DNA from: Halictus rubicundus
Taxonomy: Eukaryota; Arthropoda; Insecta; Hymenoptera; Halictidae
Direction of reading: 5' to 3'
Assembly: GCF_050948215.1 (NCBI RefSeq)
Contig: NC_135152.1
Location: 4,932,310 to 4,996,309 of the forward strand
DNA length: 64,000 nt
The notes under the pieces were generated by a model. The model saw only the letters and a program-made list of their open reading frames with translations. It did not search any database and was not told the origin of the DNA. How positions within the stretch are numbered: the first letter of the stretch is position 1; every line of letters begins with the position of its first letter. Both the position numbers and the translations under genes were made by a program. This document shows positions 24,781 to 36,855 of this stretch, one piece after another.

Positions 24781-26194
24781 TTTCTCATCGACTGTATATT
24801 TTAATATTCTATTTTTTCTTCGGACTGCAACGACAAACGTTCTTAACGTTAACGAAACACATTTATAATACTTTGATATACTTCAAGCTATGACACGGAA
24901 TATCATTTGCCTAGAAAAATCCTCAATTTTCGAAGTAGTCCTCGTGAGTGGAGCATGGAATTCCTTTGCCAGCATAATTTAGCAATTCGGTAGTAGAATT
25001 TCATGGAAATTTCTGAGGTAGGGCCATTTTCGACAAAGTTCCCGAAACATCCACGATATCATCGTAAAACTACCCTTCTCGACAAATTTTAATTTGTAAA
25101 ACAGTGACATAAAAATTTAGCAATCTCTTCTGAAAATGTCTTGCTACGAATTTATTTTTCAATTAAAAAGCCACCCAATTTTCTTCGCACAAATGTTCTC
25201 TCCGCTTCTCAAAAAAAAAAAATATCAAACTACAATCCTCGAAACATCCACATTTGTTCAAAGTGTTGGTCACGTAATTTACACTGTCAAAGCAGAAAAT
25301 TCGATTATTTCTGCTGAGCATGCAACGTCGAAGTTCGAGTGTTAATAAAGACATAGATACATACGTCTGGTGTCGGGAAATCTCTCGGTGCTAAATATCC
25401 AACGGGCTCGAGAATTGCAACAGCGTAGAGATTTTTATTTTGGTCCCCGGGTGCAGACGAAACACAGAACTTAGTTGCTAGAAGTGGCCTCGATAAATAT
25501 TTGCGGTGCACTAAATCGGAGCACTCGAACAAGAAGCATTATCTATGCCCGTGTATCGCTCGTGTACGGCAGTTTCGCAGGATAAACAATGTTCGGAGAG
25601 GTTTACGGTGTTATGCGTGTTATCGTCGCTGGCTGCCGATCGTCTATTATTTCCACAGTCACCGGTTCCAGGCGCGTGCAGCATTCTTCAAACGCTTGGC
25701 AGCCATTGTCGTTTACGCTTTTGCTGCTAATGAAATTTCGCTCTCCTACCCAGAAAACGGAGCACGCTATTTTTATCTTCGAAATCTGACCTTTCACTCC
25801 TCTGGCAAGCCTTGTTTCTCTGTGTGCCATCAATTATTCACTTTGGCAACGAAGATACTGCATAAGAATAAGTGTTGGTCGCAACTAGATTGCGTCGTTG
25901 ATGCAGGCCAATTTATAAAAAATTGAGTTGATAAAAATTTCTGTACACTGTTAGGGAATTTATCGTGTTTAGGGGATGATGAGAATTTTAGTAGACTTTC
26001 CTAAACATTTTTCGCAGATTGGTATTAATAATTATTCATGTAGCTGCACTACTGGGAGCAGACAAAATTTTTGTGAATTTTCCGACGGCTTCTGGAGATT
26101 TTATGGAAGGAGATCCGTCACAGATTAATTAAAATTTTCTGGCGCCCATTTTCTTTTATACACTTAGAATCTGATTCTTTGAAATCAATTAATT
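24781..26194. other. AT-rich, no supported gene
   Basis: A 141-codon frame at 25501-25926 has no recognisable domain. Poly(A) of 12 occurs near 25210. Confidence 0.5.
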
Positions 26195-26820
26195 GGAATT
26201 GATTGCTAAACTTTCTCCACTCGAGGGTTAATTTTGTAAAAGCGGACAAATAATCTTTGTACGATGATAAGGGATGTACTTGCATTAATAAAATTGCAAA
26301 ACAATTCAAAGAAGTGCTAAAGTAATTTTTTAACAACCCTTACAGTCACCTTCTTCATCCATAGAACAAAAAAAAATGATTTCGTGCTCGTAAAAGAGGC
26401 ACAACGTGTATTGTGCCCAATTTCATGGACTCTAGCCGAAATGGAGTATTTGTTTAATTGATTAAAACGTTCTTTGCAGCAACGTTGTTTAAATTGGTTG
26501 CTAATCTTTCTCTATTCGAGGGTTGATTGTGTAAAAACGTATGAATACATACAATGATCAGGGTTGTACTTGCATTACTCAAATACTAATACGACAGGTT
26601 CTTTGCTAGACACAGAACAATAAAATTGCAAAACAATTCAAAGAAGTGCTGAAGTAATTTGTGAACAACTCCAACAGTCACCTTCTTCACCCATAGAACC
26701 AAAAAAAAAAAAAAATGATTTCGTGCTCGTAAAAGAGGCACAACGTGCACTGTGCCCAATTTCATGGACTCTAGCCGAAATTGAGTATTTCTTTCGTTGA
26801 TTAAAACATTCCTTGCAGGG
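26195..26820 (+). repeat. Two-copy tandem duplication (about 290 and 330 bp)
   Basis: Copy 1 (about 26195-26482) and copy 2 (about 26490-26820) share TTGCTAA.CTTTCTC, TCGAGGGTT, GTACTTGCATTA, the block AATTGCAAAACAATTCAAAG and a highly conserved 70-bp block beginning ATGATTTCGTGCTCG (26377 and 26715). Copy 2 has an extra insertion of about 43 bp just after GTACTTGCATTA. The offset is 295 bp on the left and 338 bp on the right. The left halves are more diverged than the right-hand block. Both copies end with GATTAAAAC.TTC.TTGCAG. I see no protein that would explain it. Confidence 0.85.
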
Positions 26821-27352
26821 AAGATAGAATAAGAATCATGTCAATATTGATTAATATACACTTCCTTTTGTAATTTCTAAAAATAATCGTGGAATATGGT
26901 GGACGCGGGTTCCAGGGCTACTATTATGCACTTCTTCCAACACACGTTACACAAACGGGCGAACAATGAATATAAGAATGCAGCATGATGGTCTGCAGCG
27001 TAATCGCTTCGATTGTTGGCTGGAAGGGTTGCCATTCCGGCGAGGAAAATTTAAGAAGCTGTCCGAGCCGTAAACTTCGCAGAAAATCTTTTTTCCCCCC
27101 TCGGTTTAACGAAGCAATCGAGGGTTCTATTTTACCGGGGTAGACAAAATATAAATATTTCTTCTTCTACTTTCGCGAGCCGCGACTTTACGGCCGTCCT
27201 CCGGCGGGAATCGTCGAAACGCTGAAACTTCGGGACTTTTTCGCTGTGAATTTACGCTCGCGCTTTCAGCACACGAGTACTTGAAGAGACAGGTGGCTGC
27301 TAACAAGGACCCGCAATCTTAATCCACCGGAATCAATTTGACCGTACAAAAC

Positions 27353-27389
27353 TTTCTCTCTCTCTCTCTCTCTCTTTCTTTCTCTCTCT
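27353..27389 (+). repeat. Microsatellite (TC)n, interrupted
   Basis: TC repeats broken by two TTTC interruptions. Confidence 0.93.
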
Positions 27390-27914
27390 ATCGTCTTCAA
27401 CGAATCAACGTGATCGTGCGAGTTTCTGTCGCAACGTTTTCCCATCGTGTAACCCGATACGGAATCTTCAAGATATCCCGGGCGCGACTCGTGCACAGTG
27501 TTTTGTCGAGGACACGAGATCAATACTCTGGCCGGCGAAGAGGAATTTGCGGAGGTTAGGTGTTAAACGCGACTGTTTGATCATGATCGCGCAAGCCTGT
27601 GCACCGCTGTGCGTCCGTAAATTGTCTGAATGAAAACTAGATTTATGGGAGCTGCTCCCGGCTTCCTACCATCAAAATAGTTCCCCGTTTTATAGTTTTC
27701 GCACTCGGATGCTCTCTGTCTTCTAGAATCATGCTACATCGGGACGAGGAAACGATACTTTGTCGCGTCATTCGAGCCGGATTCTCTAATTAGCGACGCG
27801 TGGGATGGTAGTGAGAGTGATGAGGCCTGGAATATCTCAAATTGTCTGTCTGATATATTGCTGACTTATTTTAATAGGGAAATTGTGTGTTGGAAGATGT
27901 TGTAAAAACTGAAG

Positions 27915-27924
27915 TAGATGGCGC
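27915..27924 (+). promoter_or_regulatory. CTCF-like core TAGATGGCGC
   Basis: An exact match to the insect CTCF core as I remember it (consensus near AGRKGGCGC). In a sequence this long a ten-base match has modest weight. Confidence 0.25.
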
Positions 27925-29173
27925 GGAAAAATTATGTGCTCTACTGGAAAAAGCTATTACTATTCAGTTTCGCTTCCAATTGTTCGTGGAAGTAGGACGA
28001 AATTAGTGACGAATCGATGCACACCACGATAGCGTGCGGAAATAGTGATTGGACACTTTTCAATGGTTACATACTGTTAGAAGTAAATTGATCGTGAAAG
28101 CTACGAGTTAATTTGTACACCCACTAGTTTCATTGTTTATAGAACACTATGAAGATCAAGGGTTAGAATAGAGTATATTTCAATGAATTATTCATTGCCA
28201 TTCGTTTGTTCAATTCACAACTCTTGTATTGATCCATTCAAAAATTTGTGCTTGATTGCTTTTCCCGGTTCCACTGAAATCGTATCAATTCTTTAGGATA
28301 TTTTTTCGAATCTTTAAGATAAATATTGATCTTCTTTTCGGATATTTAATATAAATAGTTAATAATTTAGACTGGCTGATGGAAAATTTTTAGATGGACA
28401 TTGTTTGCAACCCTTGTTGCAAGAAATGGTCACAAGTTTCGCCATTTAAGGGTTGAATTTATATGATAACATTCGAAAAATGTTTCGTGGCCACACATGC
28501 TGAACGTCGACAATCGTGTCTAAAAATTCTCTCACACCAATTCTGTATTAAAAACAGATTGAGATTGAACATAGAGTGTTTAGGCAAGTTGAAAATGTTT
28601 TAAATAAATTCATAAAAGTCCGAGAACAAAGTCCAACATCTCGTACCGACAAGTGCACTCTTCAACATCTCCGGTTAATGTATTTCCTCGATTTCTAAAC
28701 AACAATCGCAAATACACACACCTCACCCACATCGAAAAGCTCACCGACGCTGCGAAAGCAAATCCATCAGCCACCTCCACGACCACCACCCTCCTCCCCC
28801 GCCAGGTCCACTATCATGAAAGTTAAAAGGCCAGACAACAGCTGCACCAGACTGCGTTTCGGAGCATAGTCTACCTGTTATCGACGGTAGAATGCAAAAA
28901 CGTCGTGGCGCGACGATAAAGGTCGGCGTCGCGTCGGTCGATCAAATATCGTCGGGGGTGAGTTTTCCGAGCGGAATCGAGCGGAATCGAGCGTTTCGGC
29001 CGCGGTGCGTGTCCGGGGGATGCAATTAGCCGCGACACGCGGCTCGCATGTAAACGCGGAGCGCACGTTTCCATTATTCGAGGCACGGAGAGAGGTTTCT
29101 GGAGGATGTAGAGGTTGGAGAGGACGGAGAGGAGAGGTCCAGGCTTCCCAGCATCCCGGCAGCAGATCGCATC

Positions 29174-29272
29174 ATGGCCGACAACGACGCCCAGCCCACC
29201 CTGGCCGGCGATTCTGGACCAGCTATCCCTCCCCGTGCCACAACCGGGTCCAGGAGGATCAGTCTGGCCTAG
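29174..29272 (+). CDS. Candidate short coding frame or first coding exon (32 codons)
   Basis: ATG at 29174 opens a frame MADNDAQPTL... to RRISLA, ending at TAG 29270-29272. Codon choice is strikingly coding-like: GCC, GAC, AAC, CAG, CCC, ACC and CTG dominate the first half, unlike most chance frames nearby. The context of the ATG (CGCATCATGG) is acceptable. It sits in a GC-rich block that resembles a 5' leader (28.9-29.3 kb). It may be an N-terminal exon that splices before the stop, though I see no strong GT donor, or a short upstream frame. RRIS fits a PKA-type phosphosite pattern, which is weak evidence. I do not recognise a family. Confidence 0.3.
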   Translation: MADNDAQPTLAGDSGPAIPPRATTGSRRISLA

Positions 29273-29980
29273 CCTAACCCTTGCTTAAGCTCCCTTTCGC
29301 GCGCTGGCGGCCATATTGGCCCGAGGGTTGGCCTACCAAAAGAGCCGGCGACTCATTGGCCGGGAAAAGGGGCTCTCCCCCCTCCCACGGTTCGTCTGGC
29401 TCTTTCTCCCTCCTGAACGTCTCTCGCACTCGCTCCAAACTGTAACACCTCTGCTTGTCCCTCTCTAGACCAGCTCCAACCTCTCCCTTCGCTTTCGGAG
29501 CGTCTTCCTCGGGTCTCGAACGGAATTCCTCGACGCTGTTCTCTCTTTCTCTCTCACCATCCTCGCTCTCTCCGTTTCTCTTCGGGGCTCGTTGAACTTT
29601 GCCGGCTCGCTTTCCCAGCTCCCTTCCGAAATTTCAGGGCTTCCCGCGAGCTGCGGTTACCTTCTTCGCCCGGGGAAAACTTTTTTCAACTCTTCTGCCC
29701 GCTTTTTTTGCGAAACTCACCCCCCAAACTACCCCTAGCTAGCTGTGGTCGTCTGGCTCGCTCCCCCGGGCATTCGTTTCGAAACTCGTTTTCCTTGGTC
29801 CTTTCTTTCTTTCTCTTTTTTTTTTCTTTCTTTCTTTTTCGACGTTTTCACTGGGAAAAGCTCCCTTCGACTCGTCAGCGACGTTCGCCAGAGGATCCGG
29901 TGAATTTTTCAAAGTTTCTGTACGAATTTCCTCCGACCGAGTTAGGGTCAATGGTTTTTGGTTGAAGGAAGTTCAGTTGC
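29273..29980. other. GC- then CT-rich DNA following the candidate frame
   Basis: Pyrimidine-rich on the plus strand, with a (TTTC)n tract at about 29806-29839. No recognisable protein. Confidence 0.5.
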
Positions 29981-30359
29981 CAGCAGGAGAAAAAAGGAAG
30001 AGCTTTCGGGAATGCGTGATTCCAGACCGCGGTTACATCGGGCAGACGCATCGAGAGAGTTCAATGATCCACGTGTGCATCGTCCGTGACGCAAGGTCTG
30101 CATACGCGATGACGAACGCAAGACGTAACCGTGTTTACCCGGCTTCCTTATCGTGGACACGAGCAGACGACACCGTCGGGAACGATACGACGTCTCTCGC
30201 ACGAAGACAATGACTTTCGGGTTTTGATTCCGCGGGCGAGGCTCTCCGCCATTTTTGTGTGGAAAAGGGAAACGCAGAATTCGTGAATTTGGACCGATTT
30301 GCCTGTAAAATTCGCGTTGTAATCTTGTAGTGTAATTTTTTAGCAATTCTATACGGTCT

Positions 30360-31690
30360 TTGGAAATTTTGTTTAACCACGAAAGTGGTCGATTTAAGTC
30401 AGATTTTTTAAATTATATCATTTCAGTGGAACGGAATTGTTTGTCGGGTGTATTTTCCCTGAATTATTTTCCTCAGTCTGGGTTTTATAGATTGGTTTTT
30501 GGAAATGTATGTTTGTATTGACGTGGTCCATTGTCAAGATATGTAGTTTGATTATTGAGGTGTACAATTGTGTAATTTTTCAATTTTATGATTAATAGAA
30601 AAGAGGTAGAAAATATTGTTCTTACGAGGGTTGCATCACTTGTCGTGCAATCTTTCAAAAATCTAATGTTTTAGCTTGGTCTGATGATTGTTCGTATATT
30701 TAACACAGTGTCGAATCATAGCATAACTGATATACATAGCCTGTCTGATTAATATCGAACGATCCATAATATAAGTGGAAATTTAACTCAGAAGTAATCA
30801 CTTTCCTAACACTAAAGAAATTGACAGAAAAATATGATAATACACTAAAAATTATTTCATGGTAAAAAAGCTCGCCCTTCTTCTTATGATTCAGTTAACA
30901 ATCTTTAGAAAGGGAAAAGTGTATGTTCCTAATCTCCTACACAGCGTTTTGTACACGCATTTACACGAACAACGTCGGTATTTTGTCATGAAACGCTTTT
31001 AGTGTACAGGCTCGGAACCATTAACTCTGACTGAACACCCCTAAAAATTCCAAAAATCCTCCGACTCCCGTAAAGGATAATAATAAACCGAAAAAAATCT
31101 CTCAGGTACCCAAACAAATAAAAGCAACAACACAGCCCCCCTAATAAATTCGCAACCCCTTCTAAAACAAAATTTAAAAATCGCGACCCGAGACGATGGT
31201 ACCTGACCATTTCCACCGTCTTAGTTCGTTGACTCCGAGAGAAGAATCTCTTTTGAAAAAATCAAAAAGTCGTAGCCGTGGGGTACGGTAATAATAATCC
31301 TTCGACTTCGAGACGATAATTACCAGCAATATAGTTTACAAACCTGACAGCAGGTAAACCAGGTAAACACTCCAGGTATTGAAGGTTCCGATGCAGTCCC
31401 TTTACGGGCCGCCCGTAAAGTGATTAACTTCCACGAACGGAAACAACTCCTGTACGTTCACTGAACCATCCGAGAAAAAAACAAACGCAGAAAAACGAAA
31501 TTTCGCACGAAACTCACCCGATCGCGAGCCAAACTAAACTGAGTCCCGCGTGCTGCTCGTCTTCCGGAAACGAAAGTGAAATCCTTTCGTCCCTGCCATT
31601 ATCCAGGCAGCAACCCTTTCTTCGCTTTCGAATTTTTAGCATTTTTATTGCCCGGATAGGGGCCCGCTTTCACCAACCCTTTCGACAACT
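30360..31690. other. Mostly AT-rich DNA, no gene seen
   Basis: No frame with a recognisable domain. It contains the 21-bp palindrome described separately. Confidence 0.5.
31400..31420. repeat. Perfect 21-bp palindrome (10-bp arms)
   Basis: CTTTACGGGC, one central C, then GCCCGTAAAG: every arm base is matched. It could be a dimeric transcription-factor site. It is not obviously part of a transposon. Confidence 0.9.
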
Positions 31691-31703
31691 CGGCCACCGT
31701 TGC

Positions 31704-31760
31704 CCTCTCGCGCTCTCTCACTCTCTCTCTCTCTCTCTCTGTCGTACTCTCTTTCTCTCT
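31704..31760 (+). repeat. (CT)n microsatellite, interrupted
   Basis: A pure CT core at 31721-31740 is flanked by imperfect CT blocks. Confidence 0.93.
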
Positions 31761-32099
31761 GTGGCAGCAACCCTTTTTACGACTGCCCTAAAAGAGAAAG
31801 TTTTCGGCTTCCTTCGACTCCTACCGGGGAAAGAGTTGAGGCAGCGGGGGTGGTGACTTACGCGTTGTTTGTCTCGGTCGAGGTTTATTGGCGAAGTTCG
31901 TACGCGCCGCTCGTAAACGATTTTATTTCGTGTTTCGCATACGACTGCCGACCCGTTTCACGCGGATCCACGACAACCTCCGAATCTTTCGATCGTGCAG
32001 GATCATTGGCCCCCATGGCCGACCCCTATTTCCCTTTAATACCAGACGCTGAATGGCCCCCGGCCATTCACGCTGCCTGTCCGACATGCCAAGATGAAT

Positions 32100-34940
32100 G
32101 ACAGCTTCTCCTACTCAACGAGCCGCGCCATGGTGGTGGTGGTTTCTGGGTTATGCCCTCTTCTGCTCCGCGCAACCAAGTCGCATACTGACACCACGAT
32201 ATTGCTAAATCTAATTTTATTTTTTACCAAGCTGTCACCAGAGTTCATACCTTGTTCCGTTCACTCTCGTGGGTGAGCAAGAAGTTTGTGGCGTCGCTAT
32301 TGACAATTTTTATTTCACAAGGAAAATTCAATTTATTCTTTTAAAGTTTATCTACTGTATACTATTATACTGGTGTACCATTTCCCAATGGGTCCGCTTT
32401 TTGAACGGTATTACGATGACTTGTTTCTCATACAATGACAGCCATGTCAATATTTTTAATTTTTTTTTAGTATGAAGATATGTACAACTAAAATGATAGA
32501 ATTAATAAGCACTAGGTATTTTGGAACAACAACAGTACTATTATTACATGTACTGAAACATGTGCGATGTTCGTTTTTCATTTAGGTTTCGTGAAACTTG
32601 CATTATTTTATTCTAATGTAACAACATCGAAATACGTTCTCCAACGTGTCGGATTGTCTTACAACTTCGGTACAATTGTTAATAGTAGTAGTACGTTGAT
32701 TATACGCAACAAATGACTAAAAAGAAATAGGTGAAAAGATAGTTATGTTTTTGTAAATATTGGAGCTCGTACAGGAGTCTGATGACTTGCATCGATGCGA
32801 GCAGCTTCCAATGACGATTCACTGATGCAATACACTGCAACATGTATTGCAAGATGTTTCAACGTCTACAGGAGGCTTCAGATTGAGACAAATGTGACAC
32901 GTTCGTTGACTTTGTGGTTCCATGGGGGTGGGGACTGTGGTAACAAGGTGGATGATGATTGGGGATGCGCGTGCAGCTTCGGGAAAATGATTGATCGCTT
33001 CTGACATTTGTGGTTTGGAAAGAAAGTCGAAGGGTTTGTAATTTAGTGCTTTATTATTTTTGCTTGCGCTATTATCGCTCGCGTTTCTATACTAACGCTC
33101 ACAATTTAGGTGCCTGAGAGCTTATTTGTGTTTTAATTACAGAACTATAGCGTATTCTTTAATAGTAGACCTTTAGGTTGACAAGTTTTTTGGAATTGAA
33201 AAGATGGTACATAATCTTTGGTAAAAGAGACGTTGAAGGTACAATAATTTTGTAGATTAAGTATTTATTTGGAACATGATTGATGTACGATCAGTAGGAG
33301 ATCGTCGAATTCTATGAAAATCTATGCTATTGTATTCTGGTAAAAATTGTCGACCATGTATTGATTATTCGTCTTGACGAAAATGATTCTGTATCAAAGT
33401 AGAATCAAGTTCAGTAAATTCTACAATATTTTATTTGAATTCTCAAAGATATAGATGATTCGGTACTATTCGATAATTAATGAAAAACTTCTCTGTATAG
33501 AATGAAAATAAAATTCGCAAGGTGCTTCGAAGTTACTCGAAACTACAACAATACTAAATAAACTCGAGGAAAGGCTAGAACACTGACAATTAGTCTTACA
33601 ATCGCAAATGATCTTCGACACCACGGAAAAATATAAAGAATGCTTTTAAAAATTAAATTGGAGCTTCTTTAACTCAATATTCGATTCAGTGTTTAAATAA
33701 TATCACGTCAGCCACGAGAGGTTAAGTCTTGATTGATTCTATCGTTATAAATTAATCAAATGACAGTGACAGTAACATTAATCTCTAGCTCGTTATGATA
33801 ATCATTTATTTTTGTATTTCGTTACATAAATCGAGAAACACGATTACTTAACAGACTAAACATTATCGGAAATGCAGTCCAGTGTCTTGAAAAATAGAGT
33901 GTCGACACAGCTTATGGAAACAATGTACGCATTTTGTTGTTTACTACGAGTCTAACGCGAATTGTAGAGACATAAATCGACAAAGTTGATAAGGATTCCA
34001 TCTTGTATTTATTATACTACTTCGTTAAACTGTAATTCGCGGGAATGGGCAATTATTCTCGAACGTAACAGCGCCGATACCCTCGATAATGACATGTTTA
34101 CTATTTAATTCCAAGTTCCAATTCTAATTTCTAATAGCAATCGTTGAGAGGTCAATCAGGATTGTAAATTGACGTTTAATCTTCCGATCGTAAATCAACT
34201 CTAATCGCTGACAGCAGTAAATTGAAACGTAGTCTACAAGTAATGACGCAAATCAATCAAATATCTTTCAATCTCCTAATTTTTAACATCTCCGTCGCGT
34301 TATCTCCGCGCAGTTGTAAATACACGGAAATTTTGATCAAATAAACAATTGTCACGACAAAGTAGCAAAGAAATCAATGAAAACCAAGGCGAAGAATTCT
34401 TCGAAGTGTGAACACCCCCATAAACGTCGACTTCATAAAACAAACATGTCATCTCGTAAAAAGCATGTAGTCGTCTACGAACAACACTGAAGCCCCAAGA
34501 CAATGAACAAAATCGCGCGATTAAGTGTGACAACACCCGGCAGACAATCACTATAACCTGGCAATCAATGTTAAACTGTTTATTGACAATAAACACAATT
34601 CAATGAAATCCACGCATGGAATTACAATTACTCTTTCGACTCGCCTAAACAGACAACTCAATCGACATCATCCAACTCTTAAGAACAAGTCTAACAATTC
34701 TAAGACGTTCAAGACAATAGTTTGACATAATCTCTAACAATTGCACATCGGTACCATTTTCTCTTCCCTTAATCTACCTTAGACCCTAAACATCTCCGAC
34801 GCTTCGAAACTCGAGTTCAACACGTTCCATAGGTTAAACACGCAACAATAATATTACAAATAACTTCGAAGACAACAAATTCCCGAACAATCTTGAGAAA
34901 CACTGTAGGGGCAACGTGGCACGGCCAGCGAAACGCAATT
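32100..34940. other. 2.8 kb AT-rich desert
   Basis: No open frame of note, no clear repeat and no splice-bounded exon on either strand. This is the longest featureless stretch of the window. Confidence 0.6.
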
Positions 34941-35003
34941 GTCAAATGGCGGAGATCCTCTTAATCTAAATTAACGTGCAACGAAGGTGATCAGGAGTCC
35001 GTG

Positions 35004-35181
35004 ATGGCGGCCAGCGTAGATCGGTGCAGCCTCCTGTTACGTATACTGAAGGTATACCGGACAGAAATACACTCAGGATACATTCAGTATACGTACAGGG
35101 GGTTTCACATTCCTCGTCGAATCTCAACTTCATCGGGAACGCCGAGGACAATTCAGAAGACGTCGAAACGCATCCTGCGCG
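35004..35181 (+). CDS. Candidate first coding exon, unknown gene (donor at 35182)
   Basis: An ATG in a GTGATGGCGGCC context (YY1/TISU-like) opens 59 codons: MAASVDRCSLLLRIL... to ..TSKRILR. They run into GCGCG/GTGAGCAAG, a good donor, leaving in phase 1; unspliced, the frame stops at 35195. It lies at the border where AT-rich DNA turns GC-rich, as a promoter edge would. The translation is basic and matches no family I know. A microRNA-like hairpin (35033-35099) overlaps it, so the frame could equally be chance sequence in a non-coding RNA. Confidence 0.22.
35033..35099 (+). ncRNA. MicroRNA-precursor-like hairpin (candidate)
   Basis: The arm CCTGT-(T bulge)-ACGTATACTGAA at 35033-35050 pairs perfectly, apart from the bulge, with TTCAGTATACGTACAGG at 35083-35099. 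After one G/A mismatch the pairing continues as GTAT/ATAC. That gives about 21 base pairs and a loop of about 22 nt in 67 nt, a size and shape like a microRNA precursor. I recognise no known mature microRNA in it. The opposite strand folds similarly. Hairpins of this quality also occur by chance. Confidence 0.3.
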
Positions 35182-35464
35182 GTGAGCAAGCGTAATCCTT
35201 CTTGATTCCAGACGCTTGATCCTTCCACGCAAGAACATCCACCAAGGATGTCAAGTGACAAACGAATTGACGAAGAAGAAGAATTTGAGTTCTTGAAAAT
35301 AGTGTCTCGGCAACCCCGAAGAAAGGAGTGTCTTCGTTGGACCTGGAACTTTGAAGAACAAGATTAGATTGTGTCAGATGCTGAAGATACTAGAGTAAAA
35401 TATTTTTAAAAATTGCGAAAGAGACGGTAGAGGTTCGGTGGATATTTCGTGGATTTTGTGAGCA

Positions 35465-35671
35465 ATGTACCAGGTGTACCAGGTGCAGTCTGCAGAGAGT
35501 CAGGTGAAAATCCGGGAGCACCTGGAGGCCCGTCGTGACGGCGCGTCGGTCCGGTTGCCTGCTGGTTGGGCACCGAGTGCAGCCGTGCCAGCGCAGTTTC
35601 ACGTGTTTTGTCGGTCGATAGTTCTTCCAGGACTACATGCCTGCTGTACATTCAACAAACATGATTGTTAG
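35465..35671 (+). CDS. Candidate short coding frame (68 codons), unknown
   Basis: ATG 35465 opens MYQVYQVQSAESQVKIREHL... and stops at TAG 35669-35671. The first 30 codons use CAG, GTG, CTG, GAG and GCC almost exclusively, which looks coding. Part of this is due to the small direct repeat TACCAGGTG. Possible donors (CAG/GTGAAA at about 35503) would allow it to be a first exon. The C-terminal part is Cys-rich and less coding-like. No family recognised. Confidence 0.22.
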   Translation: MYQVYQVQSAESQVKIREHLEARRDGASVRLPAGWAPSAAVPAQFHVFCRSIVLPGLHACCTFNKHDC

Positions 35672-35959
35672 ACCGGGTAGACAATCTTGGCGAACGGAAT
35701 ACTGACCTGATTCAATCGCCTACCGACTTCTCTATCGAACCCTGGCGAATCCTGAGGAATTCCTAGGAATCCTGAGGGGTAGAGGTCCGAGGTAGACTGT
35801 CACTGGTTCGATCGCACTGTGGTGGGTACTGTCACGTCGGTGCGGGTCACAGAAGCCACTATCCGCGGTGGTATGTCGGCAGGATGACAGCTCGGCTCGG
35901 TCTACGTGGTGCGAGTGACGTTCGAGAGCGTAGACGACGTCGCGGCTGGCTGCAGTCGA

Positions 35960-36070
35960 CGGAAGAGAGTGAGAGAGTGAGAGAGAGAGAGAAAGAGAGA
36001 GTATGTGTGTCTTTTTGTGTGCGCGAGCGAGATAGAGAAAGAGAGATGGCGCACGGGCGAATGAGCGAGA
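35960..36070 (+). repeat. (GA)n-rich purine tract
   Basis: GAGA blocks interrupted by GTGTGT/CTTTTTG. They could bind GAGA-factor-type proteins. The tract yields spurious Arg-Glu and Ser-Leu frames on the two strands, including a 396-codon minus-strand frame across 35732-36922. Confidence 0.85.
36044..36052 (+). promoter_or_regulatory. CTCF-like core AGATGGCGC
   Basis: The core matches, and it sits directly after the GA tract in the promoter-like block. Confidence 0.25.
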
Positions 36071-36554
36071 CAGCGATAGAGAGAGCGACACGTTCTCGAC
36101 AGACGAGAAGAATGCAGAAAGAGGTGTTCGCCTCGGGTCGCGGCGAGTTCCGCTAGGGAAAACGAGCCGGAGCGAGTGGTGGCGAGTTGAGGCGGGTTGA
36201 AGCGAGTTGGAGCGTGTCGATGATGGGGAGTCGGAGGCAGAAGAGCGTGTCGGACGGTGGTGTACGCGATCCTTCGGAGGACGAGCGCGGAGTGCGGTTC
36301 CGAACGTCGAGAACCGGTCAGTTTGGAGACAACCGTGGCGCGTCTGACGGACGACTGTCGGGCGTCTGGTGGCGTCGCGACGCTCCGAGGGCAGCGCGTC
36401 ACTCGCGTCAGGCGCGATAACGAAAGTTCTCTCCCTTGCTCGGCTCCTGAGCTTGCTCCCCTTTTTTCCCCGCCTCCCCACCTCTCTCTTCTCTCTCCCT
36501 GTGTCAGTCTGTCTGTCTTTTCGGTCCTCTCTCCCTCTCCCGAAGGTGGTGGTA

Positions 36555-36645
36555 TCCTCCTCCTCCTCCTCCTTCTCCTCCTCCTCCTCCTTCTCCTCTT
36601 CGGTTCCTTCTGGCGATTCGAAACAAGAAGAAGAAGAAGGATCCT
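36555..36645 (+). repeat. (TCC)n tract followed by (GAA)n
   Basis: TCC triplets with CTT interruptions (about 36556-36600) are followed by a short GAAGAAGAAG run at about 36626-36641. Confidence 0.9.
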
Positions 36646-36855
36646 TCCGGTGGTGGTGCGTCGCTGCCGAAGAGAACGCCGCGACAGAGAAGAACGAACG
36701 TGAGCTTCGGGGACCGGACGACCTCGCGACGCCGACGCCATGCGGCGTCGCTCTGCGCCCGGCTGCGCCTAGGGACGCCACCTCGCTTCTCGTTCGTTGT
36801 GTGGGTTTTCCACCACCGACGCATGCACCGACTACTTGCCGGGTGCACGAGGGGG

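Larger units (their letters stand above)
26821..28870. other. 2 kb with no supported gene
   Basis: AT-rich with a GC-richer part at 27.0-27.8 kb. Only short chance frames. Confidence 0.5.
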
